NCBI GenBank assembly: GCA_964035015.1
Contig: OZ036013.1
Span: 10,061,866-10,125,865, forward strand
DNA from: Corallium rubrum
Taxonomy: Eukaryota; Cnidaria; Anthozoa; Scleralcyonacea; Coralliidae
Direction: 5' to 3'
DNA length: 64,000 nt
In this document: one piece after another, positions 1 through 11,063 of the stretch
How positions within the stretch are numbered: position 1 is the first letter of the stretch
Layout: each line of letters begins with the position of its first letter
Made by a program: the position numbers and the translations under genes
The notes under the pieces: generated by a model
Database searches by the model: none
The model's input: the letters and a program-made list of their open reading frames with translations, nothing else
Told to the model about the DNA's origin: nothing

Positions 1-9
1 GGTGACTGG

Positions 10-192
10 GTGAAGAAGAGCATGCCACTCGAGGTGGAAGGTACAAGAGGACGAGGAAGGCCGAGGATGACATGGAGTCAGGCAGTGGAAAGGGATATGC
101 GAGATTGTGGGTTGAAAAGAGAGGATGCTCCGGAGAGAGAGAAGTGGAGGAAACTGTTGTGGGGAGCCACCGGCCAACCCCTGTGTAAGTAG
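10..192 (+). mobile_element. C-terminal tail of a non-LTR (LINE) reverse transcriptase
   Basis: A 60-codon open stretch ending in TAG contains GRGRPRMTWSQAVERDM followed by a DCGL...EDA...EREKWR pattern. This arrangement (GRPR-x-TW, then D-x2-x-GL, then DA-x-x-R-x-KWR) is the usual extreme C-terminus of animal non-LTR retrotransposon polyproteins, after the reverse transcriptase domain. No catalytic reverse transcriptase motif is in the window, so the copy is either 5'-truncated or continues off the left edge. It lies upstream of the TMEM30-type exon at 590 on the same strand and is probably an intronic insertion in that gene. Family assignment beyond non-LTR is not possible from this tail. 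Confidence 0.7.
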
Positions 193-589
193 GGAAAATG
201 GCTGTAAAACGATTGCTTCGGATTGCAGTTTACAGGGAACAATAGTATTTGGGTAGCTAAATTAAGTATTGTACAAATCTTGTCAACTACAGCACTTGGA
301 CCCTCGCTATAACACCGTAGTTGGGGCCCTTTGGGCCTGTTTATATGGCGGTGAGTTACCCAGCCAGCCGAGTAACTCGGCACATGGATGAGTTCCCAGT
401 TGGTAGAACAAACACTGTTTTTCCCACCACTGCAAGTTGCTTCATGCGAGGACTGGAAATCCACCTTAAAACAAAAAGCGGCCATTTTTGACTGGCTCAG
501 GTAATAATCACGGTTTTACACCTTGATTGAACCAATGAAAATATGAAATTATATCACCATAATGATGCATCTTGTCTTTTTAATCCCAG
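193..589. other. Non-coding stretch, probably intron of the TMEM30-type gene
   Basis: No exon recognised. The sequence ends in a pyrimidine tract and the acceptor TTTTTAATCCCAG used by the exon at 590. Short frames here on the minus strand have no family resemblance. Confidence 0.5.
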
Positions 590-778
590 GTCAAAGAAAA
601 AACCATTGAATATACACTTTGTGAAAAGAAAGGGGAAAAGGGGAAAAAATGTGATGATTATTTGTCTGAGAATGCTGGGAACCAAACATCATGCAAGTGT
701 GAATTAATAAAGTTTACCTTGGAAGAGGCATACGAGAAACAAGTCTATCTCTACTATGGTCTGTCTAATTTTTATCAG
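590..778 (+). CDS. TMEM30: TMEM30/CDC50 flippase subunit, internal exon (ectodomain, first visible)
   Basis: CDC50/TMEM30 proteins are the non-catalytic beta subunits of P4-ATPase lipid flippases. They have two membrane spans and a large glycosylated, disulfide-bonded ectodomain. This 189-nt exon (63 codons, phase 0 at both ends) is bounded by TTTTTAATCCCAG and CAG|GTAGTG. It encodes part of the ectodomain: a cysteine-rich stretch with CDDYLSENAGNQTSCKC (one N-glycosylation sequon, NQT), then the family signature VYLYYGLSNFYQ, which continues as NHRRY in the next exon. The N-terminal cytoplasmic tail, first membrane span and start codon would lie left of the window. Neighbours are a LINE tail upstream and a long 17-bp satellite in the downstream intron. 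Family identity is secure; which paralogue is not determined. Confidence 0.9.
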
Positions 779-869
779 GTAGTGTACGACTTAGTATGTT
801 GTGTACTGTAGGTCTGGAATATACATGTACAGTACAGTCAAATCTCCCATAAGGACACAACTTCTCAGC

Positions 870-2095
870 TGAGTGTCTGTTTATGAGAGGTGTTTGCTTA
901 AGAGAGGTGTCTGCTTAAGAGAGGTGTCTGCTTAAGAGAGGTGTCTGCTTAAGAGAGGTGTCTGCTTAAGAGAGGTGTCTGCTTAAGAGAGGTGTCTGCT
1001 TAAGAGAGGTGTCTGCTTGAGAAAGGTGTCTGCTTAAGAGAGGTGTCTGTTTAAGAGAGGTGTCTGCTTAAGAGAGGTGTCTGTTTAAGAGAGGTGTCTG
1101 CTTAAGAGAGGTGTCTGCTTAAGAGAGGTGTCTGCTTGAGAGAGGTGTCTGCTTAAGAGAGGTGTCTGTTTAAGAGAGGTGTCTGCTTAAGAGAGGTGTC
1201 TGTTTAAGAGAGGTATCTGCTTAAGAGAGGTGTCTGCTTAAGAGAGGTGTCTGTTTAAGAGAGGTGTCTGTTTTGGAGAGGTGTCTGTTTAAGAGAGGTG
1301 TCTGTTTAAGAGAGGTGTCTGCTTAAGAGAGGTGTCTGCTTATGAGTGGTGTCTGTTTAAGAGAGGTGTCTGCTTAAGAGAGGTGTCTGGTTAAGAGAGG
1401 TGTCTGTTTAAGAGAGGTGTCTGCTCAAGAGAGGTGTCTGCTTATGAGTGGTGTCTGTTTAAGAGAGGTGTCTGCTTAAGAGAGGTGTCTGCTTATGAGT
1501 GGTGTCTGTTTAAGAGAGGTGTCTGTTTAAGAGAGGTGTCTGCTTAAGAGAGGTGTCTGTTTAAGAGAGGTGTCTGCTTAAGAGAGGTGTCTGCTTAAGA
1601 GAGGTGTCTGCTTATGAGTGGTGTCTGTTTAAGAGAGGTGTCTGCTTAAGAGAGGTATCTGCTTGAGAGAGGTGTCTGTTTAAGAGAGGTGTCTGCTGAA
1701 GAGAGGTGTCTGTTTAAGAGGGGTGTCTGCTTAAGAGAGGTGTCTGCTTAAGAGAGGTGTCTGCTTAAGAGAGGTGTCTGCTTATGAGTGGTGTCTGTTT
1801 AAGAGAGGTGTCTGCTTAAGAGAGGTGTCTGCTTAAGAGAGGTGTCTGTTTTAAGAGAGGTGTCTGCTTAAGAGAGGTGTCTGCTTAAGAGAGGTGGTCT
1901 GCTTAAGAGAGGTGGTCTGCTTAAGAGAGGTGGTCTGCTTAAGAGAGGTGGTCTGCTTAAGAGAGGCACCTGGTCTGCTTAAGAGAGGTGTCTGCTTATG
2001 AGAGGTGTCTGCTTAAGATAGGTGTCTGCTTATGGGAGATGTCTGCTTATGAGAGGTGTCTGTTTAAGAGAGGTGTCTGCTTACCAAAGGTGTCT
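870..2095. repeat. 17-bp minisatellite (AGAGGTGTCTGCTTAAG)n in TMEM30 intron
   Basis: About 70 head-to-tail copies of the 17-mer AGAGGTGTCTGCTTAAG, with C/T alternation (CTGCTTAAG and CTGTTTAAG), occasional TATGAGTGG and TTGAGAG variants, and a run of 18-mers with one extra G (GAGGTGGTCTGC) near 1890-1960. The array fills nearly the whole intron between the two TMEM30 exons and degrades toward 2100. Some frames cross it without stops, which is an artefact of the unit. Confidence 0.95.
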
Positions 2096-2195
2096 CCATA
2101 CGAGAAGTGTTCCCTCACAAGAGGTGTCTGCTAACGTGAGGAGCCCCTTTAAGAAAGTTGTCCACTTACTACAAGTCTCATTTCCTTGTTTTAAG

Positions 2196-2361
2196 AATCA
2201 TCGTAGATATGTACGCTCAAGAGATGATGCTCAGTTAAGAGGAGACCTCAGTCAGTCTGTCAATGGTGACTGCAAACCATATGCCAAAGGCTTCAACTCT
2301 GTGAAAAACGAGACAACAGCAATAGCACCGTGTGGTACAATCGCAAATAGTTTATTCAATG
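2196..2361 (+). CDS. TMEM30: TMEM30/CDC50 flippase subunit, second visible exon (ectodomain)
   Basis: Bounded by TTGTTTTAAG|AATCAT and TTCAATG|GTAGGC (166 nt, entering in phase 0 and leaving in phase 1). Joined to the exon at 590 it restores the family signature [20 protein letters not shown]. It continues with DAQLRGDL, then a cysteine pair (GDCKPY and [13 protein letters not shown]) matching the second conserved disulfide of TMEM30A, and an NET glycosylation sequon between them. The remaining ectodomain and second membrane span, roughly the last 180-200 residues by family length, should follow on this strand. I found no such exon between here and the next gene at 13051, so the gene may be truncated, mis-assembled, or have exons I failed to see. 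Confidence 0.92.
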
Positions 2362-2439
2362 GTAGGCATTTTTTATTTTTATTAGTACAATCTTCTCCTT
2401 TCTTCAAAATAGCAATATAATGTCGTTAATCAAACTAAA

Positions 2440-3405
2440 CTTATATTCAAATCATCTGAGTCTCAGTAGCTCAATGGTTAGAGCGTCTCACTGGTGGTCA
2501 GAATGTTGTGGGTTGTACACATATTCAATCTACGTTCAAATCATCTGAGTTTCAGTAGCTCAATGGTTAGAGCGTCTCACTGGTGATCAGAAGGTTGTGG
2601 ATTGTACACATATTCAATCTACGTTCAAATCATCTGAGTCTCAGTAGCTCAATGGTTAGAGCGTCTCACTGGTGATCAGAAGGTTGTGCACATATTCAAT
2701 CTACGTTCATATCATCTGAGTTTCAGTTATTCAATGGTTACAGCATTTCACTGGTGATCAGAAGGTTGTGGGTTGTACACATATTCAACCTACGTTCAAA
2801 TCATCTGAGTCTCAGTAGCTCAATGGTTAGAGCATCTCACTGGTGATAGAAGGTTGTGGGTTGTACACATATTCAATCTATACGTTCAAATCATCTGAGT
2901 CTCAGTAGCTCAATGGTTAGAGCGTCTCACTGGTTATCAGAAGGTTGTGGGTTGTGCACATATTCAATCTACGTTCATATCATCTGAGTTTCAGTTATTC
3001 AATGGTTACAGCATTTCACTGGTGATCAGAAGGTTGTGGGTTGTGTACGCATGTTCAACCTACGTTCAAATCATCTGAGTCTCAGTAGCTCAATGGTTAG
3101 AGCATCTCACTGGTGATCAGAAGGTTGTGGGTTGTACACATATTCAATCTACGTTCAAATCATCTGAGTCTCAGTAGCTCAATGATTAGAGCATCTCACT
3201 AGTCATCAGAAGGTTGTGGGTTGTACACATATTCAATCTACGTTCAAATCATCTGAGTCTCAGTAGCTCAATGGTTAGAGCATCTCACTGGTGATCAGAA
3301 GGTTGTGGGTTGTACACATATTCAATCTACGTTCAAATCATCTGAGTCTCAGTAGCTCAATGGTTAGAGCATCTCACTGGTGATCAGAAGGTTGTGTGTT
3401 GTACA
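2440..3405 (+). repeat. Tandem array of about 11 tRNA-like units (SINE-head satellite)
   Basis: Eleven head-to-tail units of about 83-96 bp. Each has a tRNA box-A-like core, GTAGCTCAATGGTTAGAGC, then CTCACTGGTGATCAGAAGG, and ends in TTGTACACATATTCAATC before TTCAAATC. The TTCAAATC segment resembles a B box but is displaced by the inserted ACACATATTCAATCTACG. Some units are degraded (TTCAGTTATTCAATGGTTACAGC at about 2727 and 2990). The pattern fits a tRNA-derived SINE head amplified as a satellite and not functional tRNA genes: no unit has a 7-base anticodon loop or acceptor stem that I can fold. Confidence 0.8.
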
Positions 3406-3599
3406 CACGGATCTCTATATAACTGGATTGCTCATCCGGGAGGCTCCAAAAATGAAGTCAGCGGAGGTGATGAATTTGGAGTACCAAGATGGCCGCCACG
3501 GAAACTTTGTATGTTTTCGTAGCAGGAAAAGAGACGAAGAAAGCCACGTTAAAGATATTTCTGCCATTGGTATCAAACAAAGAACATTGTAAAAGGTTT
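3406..3599. other. Unique spacer between tRNA-like array and MITE
   Basis: A 70-codon open frame runs from the last repeat unit into this stretch (to 3592), but its start is inside the repeat and its product has no recognisable pattern. Not called as a gene. Confidence 0.4.
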
Positions 3600-3741
3600 A
3601 AGCCAGCTTTCCACTAGGCGACATTTGTCGACCGACTCGACATTTTTCTTTTGTCTTGGCTAATTAGTTCCACTCGAGAGCTTGCGAGACAAAAGAAAAT
3701 GTCGCTTCGCGCGACATTTTTCGCCTAGTGGAAAACCGCCT
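3600..3741. mobile_element. Short MITE with TTTCCACTAGGCGA terminal inverted repeat
   Basis: Inverted ends CTTTCCACTAGGCGACATTT and GACATTTTTCGCCTAGTGGAAA flank a core with TTTTCTTTTGTCTTGGC, CTAATTAGTTCCACT and GAGACAAAAGAAAA. The same ends and core recur at 17215-17362. Diverged relatives with a different outer TIR are at 16995-17140 and 8821-9003. No coding capacity. Superfamily unknown. Confidence 0.8.
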
Positions 3742-3777
3742 TCAGAAGCTTATTTTATTCACTTGTTGGTATTATAA

Positions 3778-4340
3778 AGCAATAAAACGAGTTATTATAT
3801 GGCTGGGTTTGAATTCCGGTCCGTACGCAAAACGACGCACGCTGATTGGTTCCCGAGAGGTCGGATTTTACGATATTGCCCTCGGGGTCAATACGCTTTT
3901 TTTTCGGCCCTGTAAGTTTTGGCGAGAAGATTTCTGCGTTGATTTGAATACAAATAAATAAAAGAGTACTGGGTTTCTTTATTCAAATATTCTGAACAAT
4001 AAAATGTGTTGGAACATTACTGCTGGTTTTCTTTAAAGCTGTTTATCTAAAAATACGACAAATAAAAGCCGAACTGGTGTAAACAAGAAGGCCAAGAAGC
4101 GACACGAAAAAGTCAACAGGTAAGGTAAACAGGATACTCCGAAGACGAAAACAACGCTCCAAACTTGAAAATAAAATGAACCAATAGCCATATAATAAAT
4201 TCCTTATTAAACTCGTTTGCTCGGTCTGTACGGGAAAGTATTTTCCCTCGGTCTTATCGCACAAACCTCGCTCCTTCGTCGCTCGGTCTGTACGAAAACC
4301 TCAGGCAAATACTTTCCCGTACAGACCTCGCACTCGGTTA
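3778..4340 (+). mobile_element. Non-autonomous transposon, family B (TTATTATATGG / CCATATAATAA ends)
   Basis: This segment is repeated in inverted orientation at about 32415-32975, including the diagnostic stretches TTGGTTCCCGAGAGGTCGG, GAACAATAAAATGTGTTGGA, TGCTGGTTTTCTTTAAAGC and TCGGTCTGTACGGGAAAG. It begins with TTATTATATGGCTGG and carries an internal CCATATAATAAATTCC. A third partial copy is at 32043-32414. Minus- and plus-strand short frames here are shared by all copies but resemble no transposase. Confidence 0.75.
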
Positions 4341-6160
4341 ATAAGTCATTATTTCGTAGTTTTTTTACTCTGCCCGGTGATCGATAAACTTGCCTATATC
4401 ACAAGGCTTGTAGAAACCAACGAAAACAGTCAATAACTTCATTATATAACTATTTGTTGCGAGCCGTAAGGCGAGCAGCTCACTAATCTTGACGAGGTCT
4501 GGGCCGAGTTTATATGCGTTCACAAACTCGATTCTTAGGATTTCGTGGGCGATGATCTTCGGTATACGCAATGTCTACCGATCAGCGGCATTATTAAATT
4601 GTGCGCTACGCTACACCACGTTGTCTTTCTTCCTCGAAGATGTTTCTTGGCAAGTTGGTATTGTTTGGCGCTGGAATATATTGATTTATTAAAGAGAAGT
4701 GTATTTTTCTACTATACTATTATATCAAACACAACTATATTTGTTGCTGGAAGTATATATCAAGGCCACAAAATGCTTAGCGACATTTCGAGGGGCAGAC
4801 AGTGTATTTATACGAGTCTTTGTTCATCAATTTTTATGTAATGTTTACAACACGAGCGGCCGTGTTGTAATGAATATACAATCACGAGCCGAAGGCGAGT
4901 GATTGTATTTTAAATACAACAAGGACGCGAGTGTTGTAAACAACTTGTGAAATGAATAAATAGTAAAAATCCCTTTGGGATATTGAGATGCTAATTTGCT
5001 AATTAGTTACAAGCACTAGTGGTTGTATCAGAAGAGTATACATCCACTAGTGGTTGTAACTAATTAGCATCATTGGTTTTAGTTTGTATGGGGTTTACAG
5101 GGGTATACATGTGACGTAATTTCTGAAATTGGATTGGCACAAATGACATTCCACACCATTGTGCCAGATGATTTCACTTAACATTCTAAGCATGCGACGT
5201 TATTGTCAACACTCACGTCACGCGTACAAAATTGAGCCATTAAAGATGGCAACAGCCGTTATTGCTGCAAATCAACAACCTAAAACTGCATAGATTGCCG
5301 TTCTTCACTTCAAGCAAGAGTGCTGACGCCATCACTCTTTAATGGCTCGATTTTATACGCGTGACAAGTATTTTACTACTAAATAGTAAATGGTAGCAAC
5401 TCGCAGCACTTCACTTTTGATAAAAACTTCTAGCTTTAGTATCAACCAACTAGTGGTCTATTACAAATCCGGCTTTCTGATAGTGGTCTATTGGTGATAG
5501 ACCACAGTAGTGTTATCCAGTGATAAACCTTATACCTGGAATACTCCTATTCTGACCAATCAGAAGTCATGGCATATTCACGCTGCGAGCAAAACCTGGA
5601 AACTAGGACAAACATGGCGTCCGCTAAAATTTATATACCAGTGATGAAATCATGAAAACACTGGCCCAAAAGTAATGGAAAATTGTTCAGTTTGACATTT
5701 TCGAATAAGAAAATGAATTCGCTTATGTCTATGGAGTATATCAACACCAAATTTAAAGCAAAGTAATTACAATCTCGTTTTTAGTGCAAAGTTTCACCTT
5801 GCAGTATTGTGATGAGTCGGCAAAATTCAGCGATACAGCTGTGTAAACATTACCGGGGGGCGGTTTATCGGTTTTGCGACGGAATTACTTGTTTGTGATG
5901 AGACGATATATAGTGTAAACTTTCACTAGAGACACTAGTATTAGTCTTTCATATATGACAAATATTTATGTCGTTTAAAGCTCCTAAGCCCTAAAGAGTG
6001 ATAACAGACAGGTCTGTATCTTATCTATGGGTATTTCTTGAATACATAATAATTTATATCTTAATATATCGAGAATGAAAGAAGTGTCCCCCCGGAATAT
6101 ATTAGAATAGCACTGCGCACGCGTAGTTTTGTTACAACAATGGCGGAGGAACAGAAAGGA
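4341..6160. other. Intergenic/intronic, transposon-rich, no gene recognised
   Basis: Contains a paired repeat of CACTAGTGGTTGTA near 5010-5060 around TAACTAATTAGCAT, and a small foldback at about 5215-5370 whose arms read TCACGCGTACAAAATTGAGC and GCTCGATTTTATACGCGTGA. AT-rich elsewhere. No exon with family resemblance on either strand. Confidence 0.5.
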
Positions 6161-6375
6161 CAATCTCGTCCCCAGAGCCTGCGGTCCTTTTGTCCAGCGA
6201 CAAGGAGTCATCGGCTCTGGCCGGAACGAGTCCGTGAGTCGGAAAAACGCGGACTTTCAAAATGCGAGCCATCGGATTTTTCAGCCAATCAAAATTCAGC
6301 TTTACGTCGTTCCGGCCAGAGCCGATGGCTCCTTGCCGCTGTGCAAAAGGACCGCAGGCTCTGGGGACGAGATTG
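6161..6375. mobile_element. Mutator-like MITE with exact 9-bp target duplication
   Basis: Terminal inverted repeats CAATCTCGTCCCCAGAGCCT and AGGCTCTGGGGACGAGATTG define a 215-bp element. It is flanked on both sides by CAGAAAGGA, a perfect 9-bp target-site duplication (6152-6160 and 6376-6384). A 9-bp duplication is typical of Mutator-like elements. Internal second-order inverted repeat CGGCTCTGGCCGGAACG / CGTTCCGGCCAGAGCCG. No coding capacity; overlapping frames on both strands merely read the palindrome. Confidence 0.9.
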
Positions 6376-6384
6376 CAGAAAGGA

Positions 6385-8158
6385 TCGTTCAAACTTCTTC
6401 TCGAAATAACGACTATCTAGACTTAGCTGCATGGCTAATTAAATATGGTCTGGGCGAAAGGATTTATTGTCTGCCTAGCAGAAGGCGTGAATGTTAATGA
6501 AAAGCTTCACATTCAACTTTAATATGGCCTGGCATGTTGACGATGTTGGTTCGTGTTTATTTAATATATTTTACACGAGTGGCGCTCGAGCAGTAACAAA
6601 ATCTGGATACTGGAGATTGTAGACTGTTTGGGAGTTCATAAACAACTGTATAAAGAACGCTGGCCATAGACTAAACGTGAATGCTTAAAATATTCTATAA
6701 ATCGTTCTATCCGGGCGTGCCTTTGCATGACATGACTTAGCCCGTGATTTGGTGGCTAGCAACAACCCCTCGCCTGCTTTTATATGCTTTTTTAAATACA
6801 CCCCACCCGCCTCACCTTCCAATTAAAATAAGCACTCCTGATATACAGCAAAAACAAATGATAATCCTCAGGATAATTACAGAATATGATTAGGATGACT
6901 AAAAGAAAGTTGAACATATCAAAGGAAAACTTACAGATTTCATATTAAACTCTGGTTGTAAAAATATATTGTTTTTAGCCATTTAGGAGGTTTCCAAAGG
7001 AATTACTCTTATGTTTTGCAAAGGCAAGATTAAAAGTTAACAGCTCAAAAACTACATTTATATTAGGAGATAAAAACAACGGACAACCTTTCAGTCTGTA
7101 TAATACAGGACAAAAGAAGATGGACAAAGCCTATGAGTATTTATGATAACTGATAAGTGCTTGCAATTAAGTGAATGAAAAACATCACGTCCACAGTAGC
7201 AAAGGGAAAGCACGAAAACGTGAAGCTGTATACTGCTTAATGGCCGGCAAAAAATTGAAAACAACATATTAAAGGGACAAGGTATAAAACTTTATATGAT
7301 AGTTGCTAGATTAAGTTTTATATACAGTAACTGACGAGTGTCTAAAAGGGTTCTATTTAAACGTCTTGCCGTTCTTGGCATTTACAGAATATATTAATGA
7401 ATAAATGCTGATTACAATCAGCAAAATAAATAAATACAAATGTCTTACCGTCATCTTTAAAATGATATTGAGACCACTGAGTGACCTGTGACCACAAACA
7501 CTACAATTCAGATCGAGATTTTGTTTACCATACGGTGTTTGGCTTCTTCAGGTTTTCTGATTTATCTTCAAGGTATATTAAACCAGCTGTTTGTATCCTG
7601 CTTTTATTCGTTGTTCTGCTTCTTTCCGTTTAAAACGAAACCATTTTGTTTCGCAAAATATGGAAATTATATAAAGTTTGCTTCAAAGCTAGTCACCAGT
7701 GCCCAAGTATTTTTACCGCGTGACACCCTACGACGTATATATACATATATATATACAAACTATTTCCAGATTTTGTCTCCCTTGCTTTTTCTACACACGT
7801 GTAAAGTGGACTCCACGCATGTCGAGATTGGCACCCTCACCGGGCTCCGGGCCTTTGGCCCGTCGCCCGGCTCGGGGACAAATACAAAACAGGTAATGTA
7901 AAGGTGACAAAAACTTATGTACCTTTACATCCATTTGGTAGATTTTACTCAATTTTGATCTGGACCGACTGGACATCACACAATACGTATTAATATCGGA
8001 ATTCTTGTGATGCGCCAAGCTTTTTATGCCAAAATTTTGAGGAGTTAAAAAAACTTGATCTTGTATAAATAATGAAGACTGAAGCAGAATGCGACGTGCA
8101 CAAAAGACATCAGTATTCATGTTTGTTCTTTATTGACAAGAGAAAATGACTCCTTTAA
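6385..8158. other. Long non-coding stretch without recognised genes
   Basis: AT-rich. A fragment around 7795-7880 (ACACGTG...TCGAGATTGGC, GGGCCTTTGGCCCGTCGCCC) shares words with BHMT-intron sequence near 34000-34060, so it is a dispersed repeat remnant. A 137-codon frame at 7488-7901 runs partly through this remnant and has no family resemblance. Confidence 0.5.
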
Positions 8159-8776
8159 AGGTGGTCTACAGTCGGTTCTGCGCATGTAGGGAACTAATGT
8201 TTACATCTTTATTTACAAAAAAAAATATTGATACCTTATTCAAGATTGTAAGCTTTTCTTGCTTCCTCTTCATTACTTGTACCCAAAACAAAACATTTTC
8301 AAAAGAAAACAGGGTGCGAAATAACGTTCAGAAAATATGCCTAATTTTGTCAGCTGTTTTTTTGTAGGTCAAAATTTTTGCCGGCTGTTTCCCAAGCAGC
8401 AAAGTTACGTTCTGGACATAGGCCCAAATAATGTATTGTAAACCAAATACTGGTTTCTTTTCGATCATACAGAGAAATCAAAACAAATTACCATAATTCT
8501 GATCTTGGCAAAAGCAATTTCACCGATAACCCAAAATTTAGTTATATTTTGAAATGAGAAATTGCTGGCAAGGTCCAAAAACTGCCGGCTATCGCCGGCG
8601 GCCGGCTGCTATTTCGATCCCTGGAAATAGAAGAAATCCAAAGAGATATCCTCGCTGACTCGCTTGGTTTTCTGCCATGTTGTTACGGTTTACATTGAGC
8701 TGAGTACTTCATGTAATTATCTACGAATGTCATGTTTTGGAGCCCCCACATGCGCAGAACTGACTGTGGACCACCT
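8159..8776. mobile_element. TTAA-flanked non-autonomous element (AGGTGGTC ends)
   Basis: TTAA on both sides (8155-8158 and 8777-8780) with imperfect inverted ends AGGTGGTCTACAGTCGGTTC and GAACTGACTGTGGACCACCT, about 34 bp long. The interior holds GC-rich palindromic words (GCCGGCTATCGCCGGCGG). TTAA duplication is used by piggyBac and Kolobok superfamilies; I cannot choose between them. Confidence 0.75.
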
Positions 8777-8820
8777 TTAAGAATCCCTCATGGGCTTTGC
8801 TTTAGAAAATGGGCTGGCAG

Positions 8821-9003
8821 CTCCTTGTGTTAAGGTGGATTTCCATTCAACTTTTTTTGTCAAGTGAGTGACTTTTTGCGATTGCTTTCTTTGTTTCATG
8901 CCTTCTCGGGTGGAACAGAACCGGCCAGAGCCCATAAGACAAAAGAAAGTGATCACAAATCATCGATCATGTGACATAAAGCACTGAATGGAAATCTGCC
9001 TTG
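8821..9003. mobile_element. MITE related to the 3600 element
   Basis: Inverted ends AAGGTGGATTTCCATTCA and TGAATGGAAATCTGCCTT, with an inner GACAAAAGAAAGTGATC matching the mirrored core seen at 3600 and 17215. No coding capacity. Confidence 0.65.
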
Positions 9004-9074
9004 ATGTATGAGTCAATTCCAGATGTGAACATCCCCCCTGAGACTTCGGGGCATTTGCCTTGCATGGTGTTCCC

Positions 9075-10081
9075 TAGACTTGGATCAAGTCTCTCTCGAG
9101 GGGGAGAGGAGATTGGGGAGAGGGAGACAGACTTGGTTCACTTGCAGCGTGCCAAAATTTACCGGCCTGTTTTTGGGTCGGAGGCGTGTCTCCGACTTGG
9201 ATCAAGTTTATCTCTTTACGTCATTAATCACCGCTCATTACAATGAACCGGAAACCCAAAAGTGACATTTCATTGTTCGGGGTACGATTTTTTGAGATGA
9301 ATTCGTTTAAATATGATATTAGATAATACGTATGGATTGCGCTTACTCGAATATGATGAAATTATAGACATGCATATGTGCCGGAGACCAGTACTTTCTT
9401 CTGCTGTTTGGTCTGGAAAAAGTTCTCAACTACATGTACCTGGAGTTTCACACCACGACAGTCTTGTCTTTATTTTCTCACTAGGTCCAGAGTCCTTACA
9501 TACATTTATTTGACTCTAACAATTCTAACCGGCAAATATCTTCTCCTTGGTCACGTTGAATTTACTTCGAACTTCGCTTACTTTTTTATCAAATTGGCAT
9601 TTTTTTCCCACTCAGTTTCCATAGATTATATTTGTTGATCAGGAAACCTTGTTGCTAATATCATGACCCAACAACAATTACAAATATTTGACGCAAGCAG
9701 TTGTTTTCTCAAAGCTGGGTGAGAAAATCTTTCTTCTAAAATCATCTAATGACTTTACTACCACACAGAATACATATATTGTTTCACTTGCTCTACCAGA
9801 TAATGCTAAATGTGTTACCGTTTCATATTGCGCCTTAACAGATTACGCTAAGCAAGATTACACTTCGGGCATTAGGCGAAGTTAATAAAACTGGAAAATG
9901 AAACACTGTGCAACTTCATAAATTTTCACGCCAAAATTTGATAATGTGTGATAATTAGATTTGAAATGCTGCAAGTGAGCCAAGTCTGGCTCCCTCTCCC
10001 TCTCCCCATTGTCCTCGCGCACTGCTTTGTGCCACGCTCGACCCCTCGTCTCCTCAAGAGACAGACTTGATCCAAGTCTAG
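9075..10081. mobile_element. hAT-like non-autonomous element, 8-bp duplication
   Basis: Inverted ends TAGACTTGGATCAAGTCTC and AGACTTGATCCAAGTCTA delimit about 1 kb. The octamer GTGTTCCC lies immediately outside both ends (9067-9074 and 10082-10089). The right end has one extra G, so the boundary may shift by a base. An internal repeat of the end, CCGACTTGGATCAAG, is at 9191. Eight-base duplications are typical of hAT. No transposase fragment seen. Confidence 0.8.
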
Positions 10082-10089
10082 GTGTTCCC

Positions 10090-10850
10090 TGGGGCAGGAT
10101 GTTATACGTTATACTAGTGTTCTAAAAAATCTCCGGGATTTGACCGAAACTACTGTAAGACTGCAAAGAATTATGGGTGCGAATATGTCCTCCACTCCTC
10201 GTGGTTTGCGACTCTTTCAGAAAGCAAAAATAAGAAGAAATGACAAAAAAAATAGTCATTTAATACAGGTCTGTGCAAAAATATATATTCAACTATGATT
10301 AGTCTCAATTGGCAAAATATTTTTTCACATACTTATATTGATGTTTACGTTTTATATACATGTTTATTGTATACAAAAATTTATTATACTGTATGCCTAT
10401 ATGTTATGAACAATTTATTATGCTGATGTCAGTATCATTTATCTGCTCCCTGGGGGTGGGGAATTGCCTATCAGTTTTGGCCCTGTAGGGGAAATTAGCT
10501 CTAGTTTAAAAAAAAAAAATGCCCAGGTCCTTTCGGGTGTCTTGTGGCTGGAAACTTTGCACTAACCTTGGGATCTAGTTTTGCGAGTGATTGTTTTAGT
10601 TTATCATGTGCCATTGAACTACTCTACATTTTGAATGGGGAGACTACTGCAAACAAAAAGGTAAAACTATCTTAAAATTTGGAACAATGTTTGATAAGAC
10701 TTATTTACGTTAAAGAAAAGTTGTTTATGGTTGATACTAAAACAATTAGACAACTCACCCTTGTTTTCTACGAGCAGATAGTCAACTTGGCTTCACCTCG
10801 TTGACTATCATCAGCTCATAGAAATCTCAGTCTCGTTGTCTAATTGTTAA
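10090..10850. other. Non-coding; ends in a small foldback
   Basis: No gene seen. At 10742-10848 a foldback pairs ACAATTAGACAACTC with the mirrored GTTGTCTAATTGT, with an inner AGTCAACTTGG...CGTTGACTAT arm. Confidence 0.5.
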
Positions 10851-10944
10851 CCCTTTGTAGCCCAGGAGGTTTCCAGCTGACAAGTAAAATCGTCTGGCGT
10901 TAGCCAGAGTAAAATACTAAAGGGGGCCAATGGGCTATAAAGGG
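10851..10944. mobile_element. 94-bp TTAA MITE, copy 1
   Basis: Bounded by TTAA, with inverted ends CCCTTTGTAGCCC and GGGCTATAAAGGG and the core AAATCGTCTGGCGTTAGCCA. CCC...GGG ends with a TTAA target are the piggyBac pattern. The same core recurs at 10966, 16190 and 40560-40790. Confidence 0.85.
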
Positions 10945-10965
10945 TTAAGCGAGATAGTTTCTTAA

Positions 10966-11059
10966 CCCTTTGTAGCCCAGGAAGTTTCCAGCTGACAAGT
11001 AAAATCGTCTGGCGTTAGCCAGAGTAAAATACTAAAGGTGGGCAATGGGCTATAAAGGG
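10966..11059. mobile_element. 94-bp TTAA MITE, copy 2
   Basis: Same length, ends and core as copy 1, in the same orientation, with TTAA on each side and only about 17 bp between the two duplications. Differences are a few substitutions (GAGG/GAAG, GGGCC/GTGGGC), so the pair is a recent tandem duplication or a double insertion. Confidence 0.85.
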
Positions 11060-11063
11060 TTAA

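Noticed and set aside
2022-2420. A 132-codon gene starting in the 17-bp repeat
   Set aside because: Only 2196-2361 is coding (TMEM30 exon); the rest is satellite and intron read-through.
6129-6497. Overlapping plus- and minus-strand frames of similar peptide sequence
   Set aside because: Both read the palindrome of a Mutator-like MITE.
7488-7901. A 137-codon plus-strand frame
   Set aside because: Low-complexity aromatic-rich product, ends in a dispersed repeat shared with 34000, no splice or family evidence.
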